A DNA stretch of 64,000 bases, taken from positions 1 through 64,000 of the forward strand of contig JALQPE010002111.1 in NCBI GenBank assembly GCA_030407315.1, written 5' to 3'. The notes beneath the pieces were generated by a model that had not been told where the DNA came from, did not search any database, and saw only the letters and a list, made by a program, of their open reading frames with translations. Positions 1-11,990 of the stretch are shown in pieces; the stretch's first letter is position 1; each line of letters begins with the position of its first letter. The translations under genes were made by a program, and so were the position numbers. This DNA is from Asparagopsis taxiformis. Lineage: Eukaryota; Rhodophyta; Florideophyceae; Bonnemaisoniales; Bonnemaisoniaceae.

Positions 1-231
1 CATCTGCGTGAGTGTGTTTGCTTGATGGACAGCCCGAGTACTTCAAAAGGTGTGAAGTACTCATCGGAAACTTCTTCTGTCCCTGGGCGCCTGATCAAAG
101 CCACTCGATGTTCCTGAATGACGCAGCATACGGATGTTGCCCTTCCGGGTCTTCACGAATGCACTTCTGGAGAGCCGCAACGCGATGCCACCATCGATGT
201 AGAACGTTTGAAGGGTGGGGGTTGTGCTGCT

Positions 232-561
232 TCACTGGGAAGAGCATTTTGCAGGCAAGGATTCGGGAGATTGAGGAGGTGAATCCTTCCTCAAGAACTT
301 CTCCTTCAGCTCAAGCACTCTCCCTTCCCTAATATGACGAGAGAATAGGGGGTGGTCTGTGCAAATCCAAGGGAGACAGCCTTTGGTCAGCTTTGGGACA
401 GTCTGACAACTGAACCTCGGCGGTGACAGAGTTATCGTGACCAGGGCTGCGAGAAGGGGCGCGAGAGCGAGAAGGGCGCGAGAGCGAGCGGAGGCCCGAC
501 CGCGAGTCGAAGCGCGAGCAGGGGCGGGGGCAGAGGGTTTGGAGCGAGTGCGAGGAGCCAT
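232..561 (-). CDS. Hypothetical short ORF, possible gene fragment
   Basis: ATG-initiated 109-residue frame with a basic Arg/Ala/Ser-rich start, a short hydrophobic stretch and then a mixed C-terminal part. The first 30 residues are low complexity because the DNA here (about 440-545) repeats GCGAGAGCGAG-like words. Beyond its stop, other minus-strand frames down to position 1 also look weakly coding (for example a Trp/Arg-rich stretch near 150-210), so this may be the start of a broken gene that leaves the window. I do not recognise it and it could be spurious. Confidence 0.2.
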   Translation of the reverse strand: MAPRTRSKPSAPAPARASTRGRASARSRALLALAPLLAALVTITLSPPRFSCQTVPKLTKGCLPWICTDHPLFSRHIREGRVLELKEKFLRKDSPPQSPESLPAKCSSQ

Positions 562-1015
562 TGAAGGATGATGGAAAGCAGGAATGGAGAGAAGCTTGAT
601 TGAGTGTACGCCCCGATAACGACGATACAGAGACGATTAAGATAGATTTATTTCGCTACTGCAGTCTGATAAAGGATCAACGTGAACAATCCGTTTCAAC
701 TCTGATTCAATTTTTTGTTTATTTCTAGACCACTTGACTCAGATCAAGAGTAATACTCGAAATTCAGTTAATTTCTGCGGCCAAATACAATCGCTATAAC
801 GACGAGTTCACACTCAAAGTGGCTAAACAGGTACGAGTTGGTCATGGTGATTACCCCAACCCACACCACTCAAGTATAATACATAATGCTGAAGTCACAT
901 ACTTCCCAGCATTTTGCACCAACTCGTGGAGCTGATGCGTACATACCAAATGCATCTGTATTCAACATGAACCACGAATAAGTGGGCTTCGGCCAATGAG
1001 TGCACTGCACCTGGC
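562..1015. other. Intergenic, no gene seen
   Basis: AT-richer stretch between the short minus-strand ORF and the first palindromic array. I see no credible ORF, RNA gene or repeat. Confidence 0.5.
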
Positions 1016-1017
1016 TT

Positions 1018-2190
1018 GAGAATAGGAATAATACCCGGTATTATTTTGGCCTCCCAAACGCCAGGTGCACCAACGCCATTGGCCGGTGGTAGTTTGGACA
1101 ACCTCGGCCAATGGGTTGGTGCACTTGGTCTATACCGACCCAAAATAATACCGGGTTTATTTTGGCCTCCCCAACGCCGGTGCACCAACGCCATTGGCCG
1201 AGGGTATCCGGCTACCACCGGCCAATGGGTTGGTGCACTTGTCTATATCGACAAAATAATACCGGGTATTATTTTGGCCTCCCAAAAGCCAGGTGCACCA
1301 AACGCCATTGGCCGGTGGGTAGTTTGGACACCTCGGCCAATGGGGTTGGTGCACTTGGTCTATACCGACCCAAAATAATACCGGGTATTATTTTGGCCTC
1401 CCAAACGCCAGGTGCACCAACGCCATTGGCCGAGGGTATCCGGCTACCACCGGCCAATGGGGTTGGTGCACTTGGTCTATACCGACCCAAAATAATACCG
1501 GGTATTATTTTGGCCTCCCAAACGCCAGGTGCACCAACGCCATTGGCCGAGGGTATTGGCTACCACCGGCCAATGGGGTTGGTGCACTTGGTCTATACCG
1601 ACCCAAAATAATACCGGGTATTATTTTGGCCTCCCAAAGCCAGGTGCACCAACGCCATTGGCCGAGGGTATCCGGACAACCGGGCCAATGGGGTTGGTGC
1701 ACTTGGTCTATATCGACCCAAAATAATACCGGGTATTATTTTGGCCTCCCAACGCCAGGTGCACCAACGCCATTGGCCGGGGTATCCGGCACCACCGGCC
1801 AATGGGGTTGGTGCACTTGGTCTATAACGACCCAAAATAATACCGGGTATTATTTTGGCCTCCCAAACGCCAGGTGCACCAACGCCATTGGCCGAGGGTA
1901 TCCGGCTACCACCGGCCAATGGGGTTGGTGCACTTGGTCTATACCGACCCAAAATAATACCGGGTATTATTTTGGCCTCCCAAACGCCAGGTGCACCAAC
2001 GCCATTGGCCGAGGGTATCCGGCTACCACCGGCCAATGGGGTTGGTGCACTTGGTCTATATCGACCCAAAATAATACCGGTATTATTTTGGCCTCCCAAA
2101 AGCCAGGTGCACCAACGCCATTGGCTGAGGTTATCCGGAGTACCCCCAGGCAATGGGGTTGGTGCACTTGGTCTACACCCCACCACCTTT
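1018..2190. repeat. Tandem array of ~116-bp palindromic units (about 10 copies)
   Basis: Ten copies of a unit of about 111-119 bp. Each unit holds two inverted repeats: AAAATAATACC-GGGTATTATTTT (start of each copy near 1036, 1153, 1264, 1383, 1498, 1616, 1731, 1843, 1960, 2079) and GGTGCACCAACGCCATTGGCC facing GGCCAATGGGGTTGGTGCAC. Copies differ by point changes and small indels. Long ORFs on both strands here are by-products of the periodicity. The array flanks the broken ParB-like gene and may be a terminal or subterminal array of the DNA transposon material to its right; that role is inference. Confidence 0.9.
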
Positions 2191-2514
2191 ATACCCGGCC
2201 AGACTCCTGTTCTCAGGAACTGAAAATTTTACCGGGGATAGTAAACGATGTATTATAATACCAGGTTTTACTATCTGCTATCGTTTCTCGCATCTAATGA
2301 AGAGGTTTAGAATTTGCAGCTCTTGTAGCTAGAGCTTTCTGTGGAGAATAGCTTTCTGCATGTGGTGTTTGTTACATTTGTGAAGTTGATCTGACTATAT
2401 AAAGAATCCATGCAGTATCTCTTTTATCATGTTCTATTGGAATTGTGTTTATTACTCTACGGATTCATACCCAACTAAGGCTTCAACACGGCTGGACAGA
2501 TGCCCTTCATCACT

Positions 2515-5500
2515 TCAATTTCGAATTGCCCTCCCAATGTCCAACGACATATTCTCCTTCTTCACTTTGATGCTGCTCAGTTTTGAGGAATATGTGAGAT
2601 CGGATCGGGAACTTGTATTGAAGACCCTTATTGCTCTCAAATCCTTCCTCGTGGTGATAAACATCCCCTCGGCAGACAAGAACAGAATATGGTGGTACTT
2701 CACCCTCTTCATTGGAACTCTGTATAACTCTCTGTTGGGATGGGATAAACAGACATGACTGTAGGGTGCAAGCACGAGGCCGAATCCATCTGCGCCGCTT
2801 GACATCATGAAGTAGGATGGCGGAGAAGGGGGACTGTTAACTTCATCGATTCCCACTTCATAGTCTGTATGTCCAGCACGAGGTTTAGTCCGCTCTCCAG
2901 TCAGCACTAAAGTAGTTCCAGTGCTGGGGAAGGCCATCGGGTCCTTCCCACTAGTCCTCAATTCCAAACATTCCGCACAAATACCTAGACCGAGCTCAAC
3001 AATCATCTTCTTCCGATAGAGATTATTATTGTTATCCTCGAGGTCATCACATAAGCTCTTCCGCTTTGTTATAAAGATTCCTCTGCCCTTCTCACCTTCT
3101 TCATCAGAGTTTTTTCCATCCATCATAGCCATGCACCACGGTGTCCAGTCCGGATCTCTGCGGGTGTCACCGGATTCAGAGTTCTTCTTGGCATCCTCGA
3201 GACGTTCCTCAAACAACGCAGAAAATGAAGGAGCAGTTCGTGGATCGCATCTGCAGTAGTAGAAGACTTGAATATTCCGTCCAGAATTGTAAACCCAACC
3301 AAGTCTATTTCATTTCGTTTCTCTCGGAAATAAGCCCTCGAGAGAAACTCAGCGGAAACATTTTGTGCCGAATAGGCACTCGCTGCTGCTTCAGCGACCT
3401 CGGCTCGAAGCGTATCGACCAGTTTCCCATTCACATAGTATTTCACTCGACTGTCGGGATGAATGATAACAGGCAGTTTCGCTTCTATACCTTCCTCCAC
3501 ATCTTTGTCAGGGACATCATTTTGTTGCCTGTCCGAATACTGACCTCCTTGAACCGCGTGGACTGCAGCGTCTTTGCCGGATTGCAAATTTGCGTCTTCA
3601 CGCATCTTTTGCTTCTTCTTCTGCCGCGGCCTGCTGGTATCCTCTCCCACCAGGTCAATAACCTCTTGAGGGGTGACATCCACCAATTTCCGTTTGGATC
3701 GTAGAATCATTGGCGGCGTCTCCGTATTCCTCGGCTTTGCCTTTAAGGGCACGAAACCACTGCTGTGCTTGGCTGTCATCAACTTCCTAGCGTAGAACTG
3801 GTAACAGGTGTTTCCGTGTCCTCCAGCTCAGGTAAAACAGGTAGGCCGACATCCGCTGTAGATAACATAGCGTCTCCAGTGCCATCACCCTGATTTCGTA
3901 CACCTTTCATCGGGTCCTCCGTTGTCCTTCCAGAAGAATGTTCGGGACATTCTTCGCGGACATCTTTCGTTCCAGACCCATCGCTCTTCCTAGATTCAGG
4001 ACCTCCTTCACCATCTCGACCAGTTCTTGGATGACCAACTGACATATTCGCCGGCGACTTTCCACCCTGCTCTGGTCTGAGCGTGGCACTTCCGGCTGCC
4101 ACTGGGCTAGGTGATTGTTGCAGGTCATTTTCATCACCGTGGTCATTTCTTCCTCGATTTGCACCAGCTGGTTCAAGCTCTGGAGTTCCTACGTTCTTCT
4201 GCAACACATCCCCAACTTCACAATCTCCAGGTTTCGAAGAATTGTTCTCGGTAGGCGCAGTAGGCACTGCGCGGTCCGTTGTAACCTGCTTTGCGCTTTC
4301 GGAATCTGCCGCTTTCCCTGTCGCCTCTTCACCAACCTGTGTTGCAGCACCGACCTCAGCGTTAACACGATCCGATATTTCCAGACTGCCCTGTGTCTGC
4401 TGTTGGGTAAGTACATTTGGACTCTGTACCACGTCCGAGCGATCAATGGCAGCATTTGAAGTATCACCATACGATGCGGATTGTTGTCGTGGTTGAGGTG
4501 CAGTATTCCCTTCCAAGGATTTTCGCCTAGTCCGCCTTTCCTGCACACCTATTTCAGGCGCGACGGAATGGTCGAGAGAGTCATCCGATAGAATTGGGCC
4601 GTTGAAAACCCATAACGGATTTCTTTCATCATAGACCGCGTCAATGCTGCACGTATACCTCTCCCAGTTGGTGCGTCGGAAGGATAGAAATCTTTGAGGA
4701 CAGTCAAAATGCGATATCGTATGGTTTTTCGTGTTCGTCCACCTGGCTCCGGTACTTCATGTAACTTCCTGAAACATGGATGAGGTGAGGAATGCCAGGA
4801 GTTTTCTTTCCGTACAGCTTTCTCAAGTATGTCATATATTTCACACATGCTGTAGCACCACTTTTGCGCGCATGTCTTTAGACTTATACCACCATCTCCT
4901 TTCCTACGTTTCCACATCGTCCACATTGCAGTGAGCTCTAGAATGACAAGTTTGGTGTCCACCGAAGCTTTTCGAAACGCAGAAGCGAATAGGACGTCCA
5001 CAGTGCATCCCTGCATATTCTTCGAGTCTGGCGGACTAGTTTCAGTTGCAAATCGACTTGGGATAGCTGACCAATGTTCGAACGCCGGGTTATTTACGTC
5101 TCCGAAGCCCTGCGCAATCGAAACGTACTTCATCATGATTCCTTCCTGACAACCTGGAATGACCTTGTTCTCGACTACACTTTTGTGCACACATTTACCT
5201 TCGCCTTCATCAAGCCCTTCATCATCATGAACTTCATGACCGTACAGACGTGGTCAGCAATAGAAACTTCTATCACGTCATGAGTCTTTTCGTTCAGCTT
5301 CTGCGATATTCGCATCACTTCAAGAGGATGAAACATTTCACGGGTTCCAGGTGGTCGGATGAAGTCAACGCTAATGCTCCTCAGTCTCCATCGATCAGCA
5401 ACTGTCGGTTTGTTTTCCACAATCGACTGCAAAGCGCTGATACGATGACCTCCATCAATGCACTGCAGTTTCTTCCGTCCGTCTGACCCCATTGTTTCAC

Positions 5501-6029
5501 AGATGGTCATTCGGGTGCCAGTTTCCAGAAACCCCTCGGTAGATATTTTGCTGACCAGATCGCGCACTCTGGCCTCCTGCACAAGACGAGAAGTTGATTC
5601 CGGTTTGGCAACATCTAGCGGATTGATCATTTTAGGTTCAGTCCTGCATTCGACAATGTTGATGTCAATCCCCATCACAGACTCTTCTGATGCTTCCATG
5701 CCAGCAGGACTCCCCTCGCCTTCACGGACGTTAGACCTCTCCCTGTTTTTCGATTTCACCGTCCCAGGAGTAGATGGAAAGCGTAGAGTGTTTTTCCCAG
5801 ATGGTGATATATCACCAAGGGTTTTTGCTGCCTCTATCATGGCAGCGTCTGCTCCCTGAATGGGTGTCTGGCTATCTGCCGTCTCCCTTCCCGCTGCAGA
5901 CGGAGTCCCTCCATCACCAGAACCTCCGGAGGGTGTTTTATCACCGCCTACCGTCGTTGCAAGTCTCTCTGCAACGCTTTCGACGGTATCCTTTGGTTCC
6001 GCAGCGCGCTCAGTGTCGCTTCCGGCCAT
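2515..6029 (-). pseudogene. Large ParB-like domain gene, broken by four -1 frame changes
   Basis: The ATG at 6029 opens a 284-residue frame with a disordered Ser/Thr/Gly-rich start and then a ParB-like core ending in IDGGHRISAL (residues 191-200), the signature of ParB-type nuclease/CTPase folds. Coding-looking sequence continues in four more minus-strand frames: about 4549-5245, 3779-4740, 3123-3815 and 2515-3290. Each handover needs a -1 shift, placed roughly near short A or T runs (5181-5184, ~4732, ~3810, ~3288). The middle part is acidic and low complexity; the end is not recognised. Joined, the product would exceed 1,100 residues. It may be a decayed gene, a gene needing frameshifting, or a gene with unrecognised introns. 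Its neighbours are the transposase-like gene and two palindromic arrays, so it is probably transposon cargo. Confidence 0.55.
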
Positions 6030-6302
6030 TGCAAAGATTTGGACGCGTAGAGAAGCCGTTCAGGATGACAAAGACACCTTTTCTCTCCGACTACACGATC
6101 AAGAGATATTCTCTCTTTCAAGGTGGTATTTGGCGGGAACGATTCCCTACACGTTTAAACGTGACATCGTTCAAACGCGTGATTATTGTTTCTGTCCACG
6201 CGCTCCAATGTACTTCCCCACACCAATTCATTCCTCGAAGAAGGGAAACCCCACATTGCATTCTCTCGTCGTCCACACCATGTGCCACCATGGAGCATCC
6301 TA

Positions 6303-6955
6303 GCCACTGCATTGGCCAGGTGCCGGCTCCCCATTGGCAGCAGACAGCAATCAGTCACAATACTCCACTTGTCACTGGAGCCAGAAAACTATACCGGGCA
6401 TTGGCCAGGTGCCGGCTCCCCATTTTTCTGTCATTGGCCAGGTGCCGGCTCCCCATTGGCAGCAGACAGCAATCAGTCACAATACTCCACTTGTCACTGG
6501 AGCCAGAAAACTATACCGGGTATTATTTTCCACTGCATTGGCCAGGTGCCGGCTCCCATTGGCAGCAGACAGCAATCAGTCACAATACTCCACTTGTCAC
6601 TGGAGCCAGAAAACTATACCACTGCATTGGCCAGGTGCCGGCTCCCCATTGGCCAGCAGACAGCCATCAGTCACAATACTCCACTTGTCACTGGAGCCAG
6701 AAAATATATACCACTGCATTGGCCAGGTGCCGCTCCCCATTGGCCAGCAGACAGCCATCAGTCACAATACTCCACTTGTCACTGGAGCCAGAAAATTATA
6801 CCGGGTATTATTTTCCACTGCATTGGCCAGGTGCCGGCTCCCCATTGGCCAGCAGACAGCCATCAGTCACAATACTCCACTTGTCACTGGAGCCAGAAAA
6901 TTATACCGGGTATTATTTTCCACTTCATTGGCCAGGTGCCAGCTCTCCATTGGAT
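6303..6955. repeat. Second tandem array, ~90-122-bp units (6 copies)
   Basis: Six copies of a unit built from GCATTGGCCAGGTGCCGGCTC, CCATTGGC(CA)GCAGACAGC, ATCAGTCACAATACTCCACT and TGTCACTGGAGCCAGAAAA, often followed by TATACCGGGTATTATTTTCC. The last motif matches the core of the array at 1018-2190 (ACCGGGTATTATTTT), and both arrays use CCATTGGC, so they are related. The spacing is irregular because some copies lack the GGGTATTATTTT part. The array sits between the 5' end of the ParB-like gene and the 3' end of the first transposase gene. Confidence 0.85.
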
Positions 6956-7212
6956 TATGCGAACTCAACTTTGTGGAACTAGGAGTCCTGCAACTCGCGG
7001 CTCCATCTCTAGTACCAATGGCATCATACGTACGTAAGTGCGTACGCTCTTCGCAAAACACACTTTATTTGTGCGCATGGAACAAAATCCCACACTATTC
7101 TTCAAACGACATGTACAAATTTTGTATAGCATTTGTTGGAAGACTTGATCAGGACTGCTGCTAAATGAATTACGAAAGTTTACTGATGTATTAAACACTG
7201 TGCTGGAACACT

Positions 7213-10200
7213 CTATGCTGAACGTGGTGGGTATCCATCTTCTCTAGTTAAGACGCTCACTTCACCACCAGAAAGAATATCACTATTGTGCTCTACAATG
7301 CCACTTTGTCTATCGTATGAACAAACTCCTGACTCGCAGTTATGTACGTGCAAAACTTCTCGGACCCCGTCGTTCATTTCAACGTGAACTATAGTATCAT
7401 TCCCACCTTTCCGGTACATACCGTCTCCAGTGCATGTCAAGGGAATGCAGACAGCATATGGAGTTTTCTGCTTCCATTTCTTTGCCTTCTTCTCCTCTCC
7501 TGCCCTACCACAATAAAAAAGGACAATGTGACGAAAAGGACACGTCTGGAACATGTGAATTCCTCCATGCTCGTCCTGCTATGGGCGGGTACTACTATAC
7601 CAGCATCATACCATCCATCTTTGCACACTGCTTGAATGATGCTTCCAGGTTCAGCACGCCCTAACCTCGATTCGCTCTCAGATCCCTCATGACTAGTGCG
7701 CACTCTTTGTGCAGCAGTGAGCCACCATAGTCGTTCACCATGTTGAGACCCGTTTACCTGTCTGGTTCTGAGAAAAGTTTCAGAAGCTTTACGTATCCTT
7801 GCCATCATGACGGTTTCTTCTGCCGGAACATTTTTCGCGTCTTCAACAGATTCCCCTCGCCACCGCGTGATTGGACAGTGGGTGCTCACCATAGTACTGC
7901 TCCTCTCTGATATGAGATGGAATACAGGACTTAAGAAGCATCTTTTTGCTGCCTCTTCTGTCGCATGTGGACTCTCCGAAATTCCTTTTCCTAGTGCAAA
8001 ATACACGCGTCTGCAATCGGCAGACGTCCATTGTTTTGTATTGTGACCTACCGCACCCAGCGTGATGGCTATTCGTGCGAGCCAGTCATCGGCCATGATG
8101 AGCTCCATTGATGACAGATGTTCATTCTTATGGTTCGAGTTTCGAACCCCTCTTTTAAGAGGCTGGTGCATTCTCTCGAATAAAAGCTCTTCCACATGTT
8201 TCGCAGCTCCAAAAGCTGGTAATGTATGTACGCAAAATTCTATCAACCGATGCATGTTCGGTTTGTCCAGATGTTTCATTGCAATAGGATCCTTCTTGCA
8301 TACCTCATGCAGTTCTTTCATATAGTCTGAAACAAGAGCTAGAATGTGGTCATGACGTCCGCCATTCTCGGCCTCGAACCTCCTGGTTGACTCAAGTCCA
8401 TCTATCCACCATGTTGGGATGAATCGAATGCTGGCAACAACCATTTGAAACTTTTTCAGCAAACGAAGAATACGTTCAAGTTTTTCATACCCGTCCCAAG
8501 AGTTCCCGATGACGATACGAAATGCCGAATAAAATGCTTGGGGAGCTACAACGAGAACAGCGAATATATCGCTCATGTTCATCGATAATAGGTAGTTCTG
8601 CCCGAATACCTGACTCTGACTACTCAAACAGAACATTCGGAGGGTATTCAGTAGAACTGTTTCCGCAACATTTCGAAGTACAGGTGTTGCTGCGGTGATT
8701 GTGGCATTCATCACATCTTGAGCCAGTCCGGAGAGCAGATGGTCTGGGGCAACTACAGCAGAGCGATATGGATCGAATTGACAAGGAACAACTGGAACTC
8801 CTTCTTCGTTTGTAGGAACTCCTCTCCGCACACGATTAAGGGATTCACTCAAATTATGGAGTGCCTTATTCTCAATCGGATCTAGGCTTAGTCCAAGAAC
8901 TTTGAGCTGATCTTGCGATGCGACTTCCCTCACAAGCTTGTTTCGGTGCATTCCTCGGGCATGCGTACTCATCTGACTGTTTAGCAATGCTGTGTATGCA
9001 TTTCGTGAACCTCCACTGCTGCTCATATCTTGCTTTTCGAAAATGCAGCTATGGCATGGTGTATTACTGGTGTGACCACGGACATCCAGAGTATGCGAAA
9101 CAGCTGGGTAATCTCCGATAAATCCAACAGGATCCAGGAATATGACCACATCTTCTCCATTTGCATCTTTCGCTGGAAAACCGTCTGTACTTCCCTTCAC
9201 AATGTCGGGTACAACTCTCTCAATTACAACATTTGTTGAAACTCCCGGGGGAACGAATCCAAGAACGCGGACTGCGTGGAAGCTTTCTCTCTTGCTTGGC
9301 TGTATGCCTAATGGAAGCATATAGCAGCCACCAAAACTTCCTTTCCGGCTTGTGAACGGCTGGAAGTCATCAGCATATAGCAGAAATCGGTATACGATAT
9401 ATTTCCTGCCATCTGAAAGATTCCCCTCACTGCAGGCATCCATACGTTTAGAGCCGGGGTGCCATCTAGACCTCTTGTCTGGAGCTCCTATGAGCTGGAC
9501 GTCTTTCACCCGAATTTGTTCGCGATGTAGCTGCCCAGTTGCTCCCCTTGTGGAGCAAATGAGAAAAGTCGCATGTTCAGAGCGTCCCTTTTTCAGATGT
9601 CTGTTCACGAGTAGTAACTCTTCAAATGTGCTCCCATCAGACTTACTTTTTGGCCGAAACAGAGTGATAGCGTCACCTGCCCGAATATCATTGTTGCAAT
9701 GTTCTCCGTCGAGCGTTGTGGTGGAGACGACACGCCTCGCATTTCTTTTCTCAGTTTCTTCCATTGCATCGATTTGCGGGTCTATCACATCTTCCATATT
9801 TGATTCTTGTTGTTCTTCTCCGGTTGCAAGATAACTTGCAATGATGATAGCTTCAATTCTCCAGTCACTCCTTGCTGTAAAACTTCTTCTGCTCCTAGAA
9901 TTCTTTCCAGTTTCGATGTTCTTTCCCTGTTTCGTTCTGGCTCCTCCCAGCTTAGCCACCAGGGCCTCTTGATTTGTCGTCGGCATACATATGATCCTCA
10001 ACTCGTCTCCATGTCGGGCGTATACCTTTCTGTGCATCTTGTGACCGTCATGATCTGATGCACTTACCGAAATGCGATGGAATGGGTCATTCAGAACAGC
10101 TGAACGGCATTTGACAATGAAAGAGTTTTCAATACTTTCTGAAGCAATTTGATATGCTTCATCTTCTCTTTCATCACTACTATCCCTTTTACTAGACTTT

Positions 10201-10913
10201 ATGCAGTCCAGAATGGGTCCGGTCTGTATATCCCTTTCCGCCCATGTGCTCGGTAGCACGACTCGTACCGATGTAGTACAATGAGCTCTACGGCTACTAG
10301 ACAGTCCTGGAGACATCTTTCCAAGCCTAGAGCCGCTTTTTGTTACATCTATTTCACACGTTGTATCCATGCTTTGTGGGAAACATGTTTTCAGAATGAA
10401 CGGTAAAATGACTTTCCTCATGTACGAGTCGCTAGGTGCTTGATCCGAAATGTCCCGCTTGAAATTAGACATCTCACGCATACCTTCATAGTCCTTGCGT
10501 TTCATCCGTAGCGTTCCACTAAGCAATATTATTGCAGAGAATACTGGCCAGGTCAGCAGTTTATCCACAAGTCTGCGGTCATCTTCCGCTGCCTCTTCTC
10601 CGTCGTGGTCATCACAGCTCTCGGCCGAGCTTTCCTCAGAGCCTATAGTTTCTTCTTCTCTCGTAACTTTTCCAGCCTCAAAAAATGCAATGTGCTCTTC
10701 TCCATTGCCACTAGAAATATTCTCGTCTTCAGCAGATGCTTTTCCGACGTTTTCGTCCGGTATATCGGCGTGAACCTCGAATGTTTCGTTCGAAACTAGC
10801 GGGGTTTCCCCATTTTCGTGCCTTGTCCCACTTTCGTATGGGATTGGCAATGATTCAAACCTTCTCCGGGTTCTTCGAGGTGTACCTTTCTTCCGAACAG
10901 CTGTTCGTTTCAT
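7213..10913 (-). CDS. CACTA/EnSpm-like transposase, copy 1, late frameshift
   Basis: The ATG at 10913 opens 1158 codons. Motifs resemble Tnp2-type (CACTA) transposases: YADDF (D515/D516), FGGCYMLPLG (528-536), DPVGFIGDYPA (D601) followed by a CHSC zinc-knuckle-like pair (620-623), a DHLLSGLAQDVMNA helix (724-737) and LFERMHQPLK (E913), like the FER...LK motif near the third catalytic acid. Catalytic assignments are inference. The N-terminus is basic, then acidic and probably disordered. The main frame ends at 7437 with an implausible basic tail. A natural-looking Cys-containing C-terminus lies one frame back (7213-7554), so a -1 shift at the T6 run near 7520 is likely. Copy 2 is at 22107-25556. 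It presumably mobilises the surrounding DNA. Confidence 0.65.
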
Positions 10914-11540
10914 CTCTTCTCTTTGGATTCGAGAGAACTTTGCACAAATTGTAGATTAATGTCAACTAGTAGGCAACTAATGAGATGGTATCCGTCTCTT
11001 TTTAACCAGGCCACTGTAATAGTTTATAGTACCTATATTTTCTTACCGTTACATCTTATCGAAAACTTCACACTGAATAGTGTCCTACCTAACTCAAGGA
11101 ACAGGTGACTTGATTTCCCATGTTGGGTTCTTCAGCGATCTTTAATGCCTCCAACGATTCCTGCTTCCTTTTCTGAATGAAATACACGAATCATTTACAA
11201 TTTAGCTTCAGTACATGGTATAATAGGCCTCAATAGTAATCTTGTTATGGTAATAAACTATATATAGATGAGAACACGGTTGCAATTCTCTTTCGGATTG
11301 TCTACTACTCTAATTTACAGCATTTATTCGATGTTTCTCCTTCAGTATGCAGCTAAACATCAATACCAAGACTTTTAGGTTGGTTTGACATTGCGTAGGG
11401 GCATGATTTCTATTTCTGCTAATTTATCACGTCCAGAAAATTTGACAGATCATCCGCTGCCAAATCATCTGCCACATCATCGTCTGCCAAATCATCTGCC
11501 TTCCAGTTACGACGAGGTCATTATGAGTGGATGAGCTGTC
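10914..11540. other. AT-rich spacer upstream of transposase copy 1
   Basis: No ORF is supported. It probably contains the transposase promoter, since the gene is transcribed leftwards from 10913. Near 11455-11510 there is a short run of CATC(T/C)GCCA(A/C)ATCATC-type repeats. Confidence 0.4.
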
Positions 11541-11990
11541 TATTTAAGGCTGTTGATGCGCGACGTATAGGACCATTTCATCATCCGGTTATCATGAAGA
11601 TGACAGGTAAGGCTGGTACGTTGTCGAGTAGGTATCTTTCCCCTCTCTCATTTCTTTCCACATGCTTTCCATGAAAGATAGTGCACTAACCATAAATATC
11701 GTTCTTCGCTGATCCTATTCTAGTCTATTGATTGCAAATGATTCTGGCATAGGTATTGGTTATAGGTTGGAATGACGAAAGCTTGCAAGCTTTCGTCATT
11801 CCAACCTACAACCAATACCTTTGCACGCAAAAATAGTTCAATGATGGTAAGTTTGTTCATTCCATTCATACTCATGTTCTTCTCATCCTTTACAATACTT
11901 TTCTATATCCGATTGCTAACCTGTTGCAAATCATCTGTAATGGTGTTTATTTCCCTCCTGTCTGAACATCACATGTAGTTTTGAAACAGC
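11541..11990 (+). ncRNA. Candidate spliced transcript carrying a 70-nt perfect hairpin
   Basis: A TATA-like TATTTAAGG lies at about 11540. A GACAG/GTAAGG donor at 11606, CACTAAC branch-like box near 11683 and CTATTCTAG acceptor ending 11723 outline a 118-nt intron. The following exon-like stretch (11724-11846) holds an inverted repeat at 11751-11820 with 35-nt arms, one mismatch and no spacer. It ends at GATG/GTAAGT; a second intron would run 11847-11978 with GCTAAC and ATGTAG. No convincing protein is encoded. The unit points away from the transposase start, as does its counterpart at 26480-26950. Transcription and splicing are predicted only from these signals. Confidence 0.35.
11751..11820. 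repeat. 70-nt inverted repeat, 35-nt arms
   Basis: Left arm starts AGGTATTGGTTATAGG and ends CGAAAGCTTG; the right arm is its reverse complement with one A/G difference. The arms touch, with no loop. It could be a replication or cruciform structure, a recent inverted duplication, or the stem of a small-RNA precursor. Confidence 0.95.

Noticed and set aside
1018..2190. CRISPR-like array
   Set aside because: Units are 116 bp, fully repeated without unique spacers, internally palindromic, in a eukaryotic setting and without cas genes.
1016..2258. Overlapping long ORFs on both strands in the first array (up to 210 codons)
   Set aside because: They are translations of the 116-bp repeat in several frames; no start context, and the same peptide repeats with indels.
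5774..7164. Plus-strand ORFs of 402, 283 and 276 codons
   Set aside because: They cover the second repeat array and the antisense of the ParB-like gene; repetitive peptides only.
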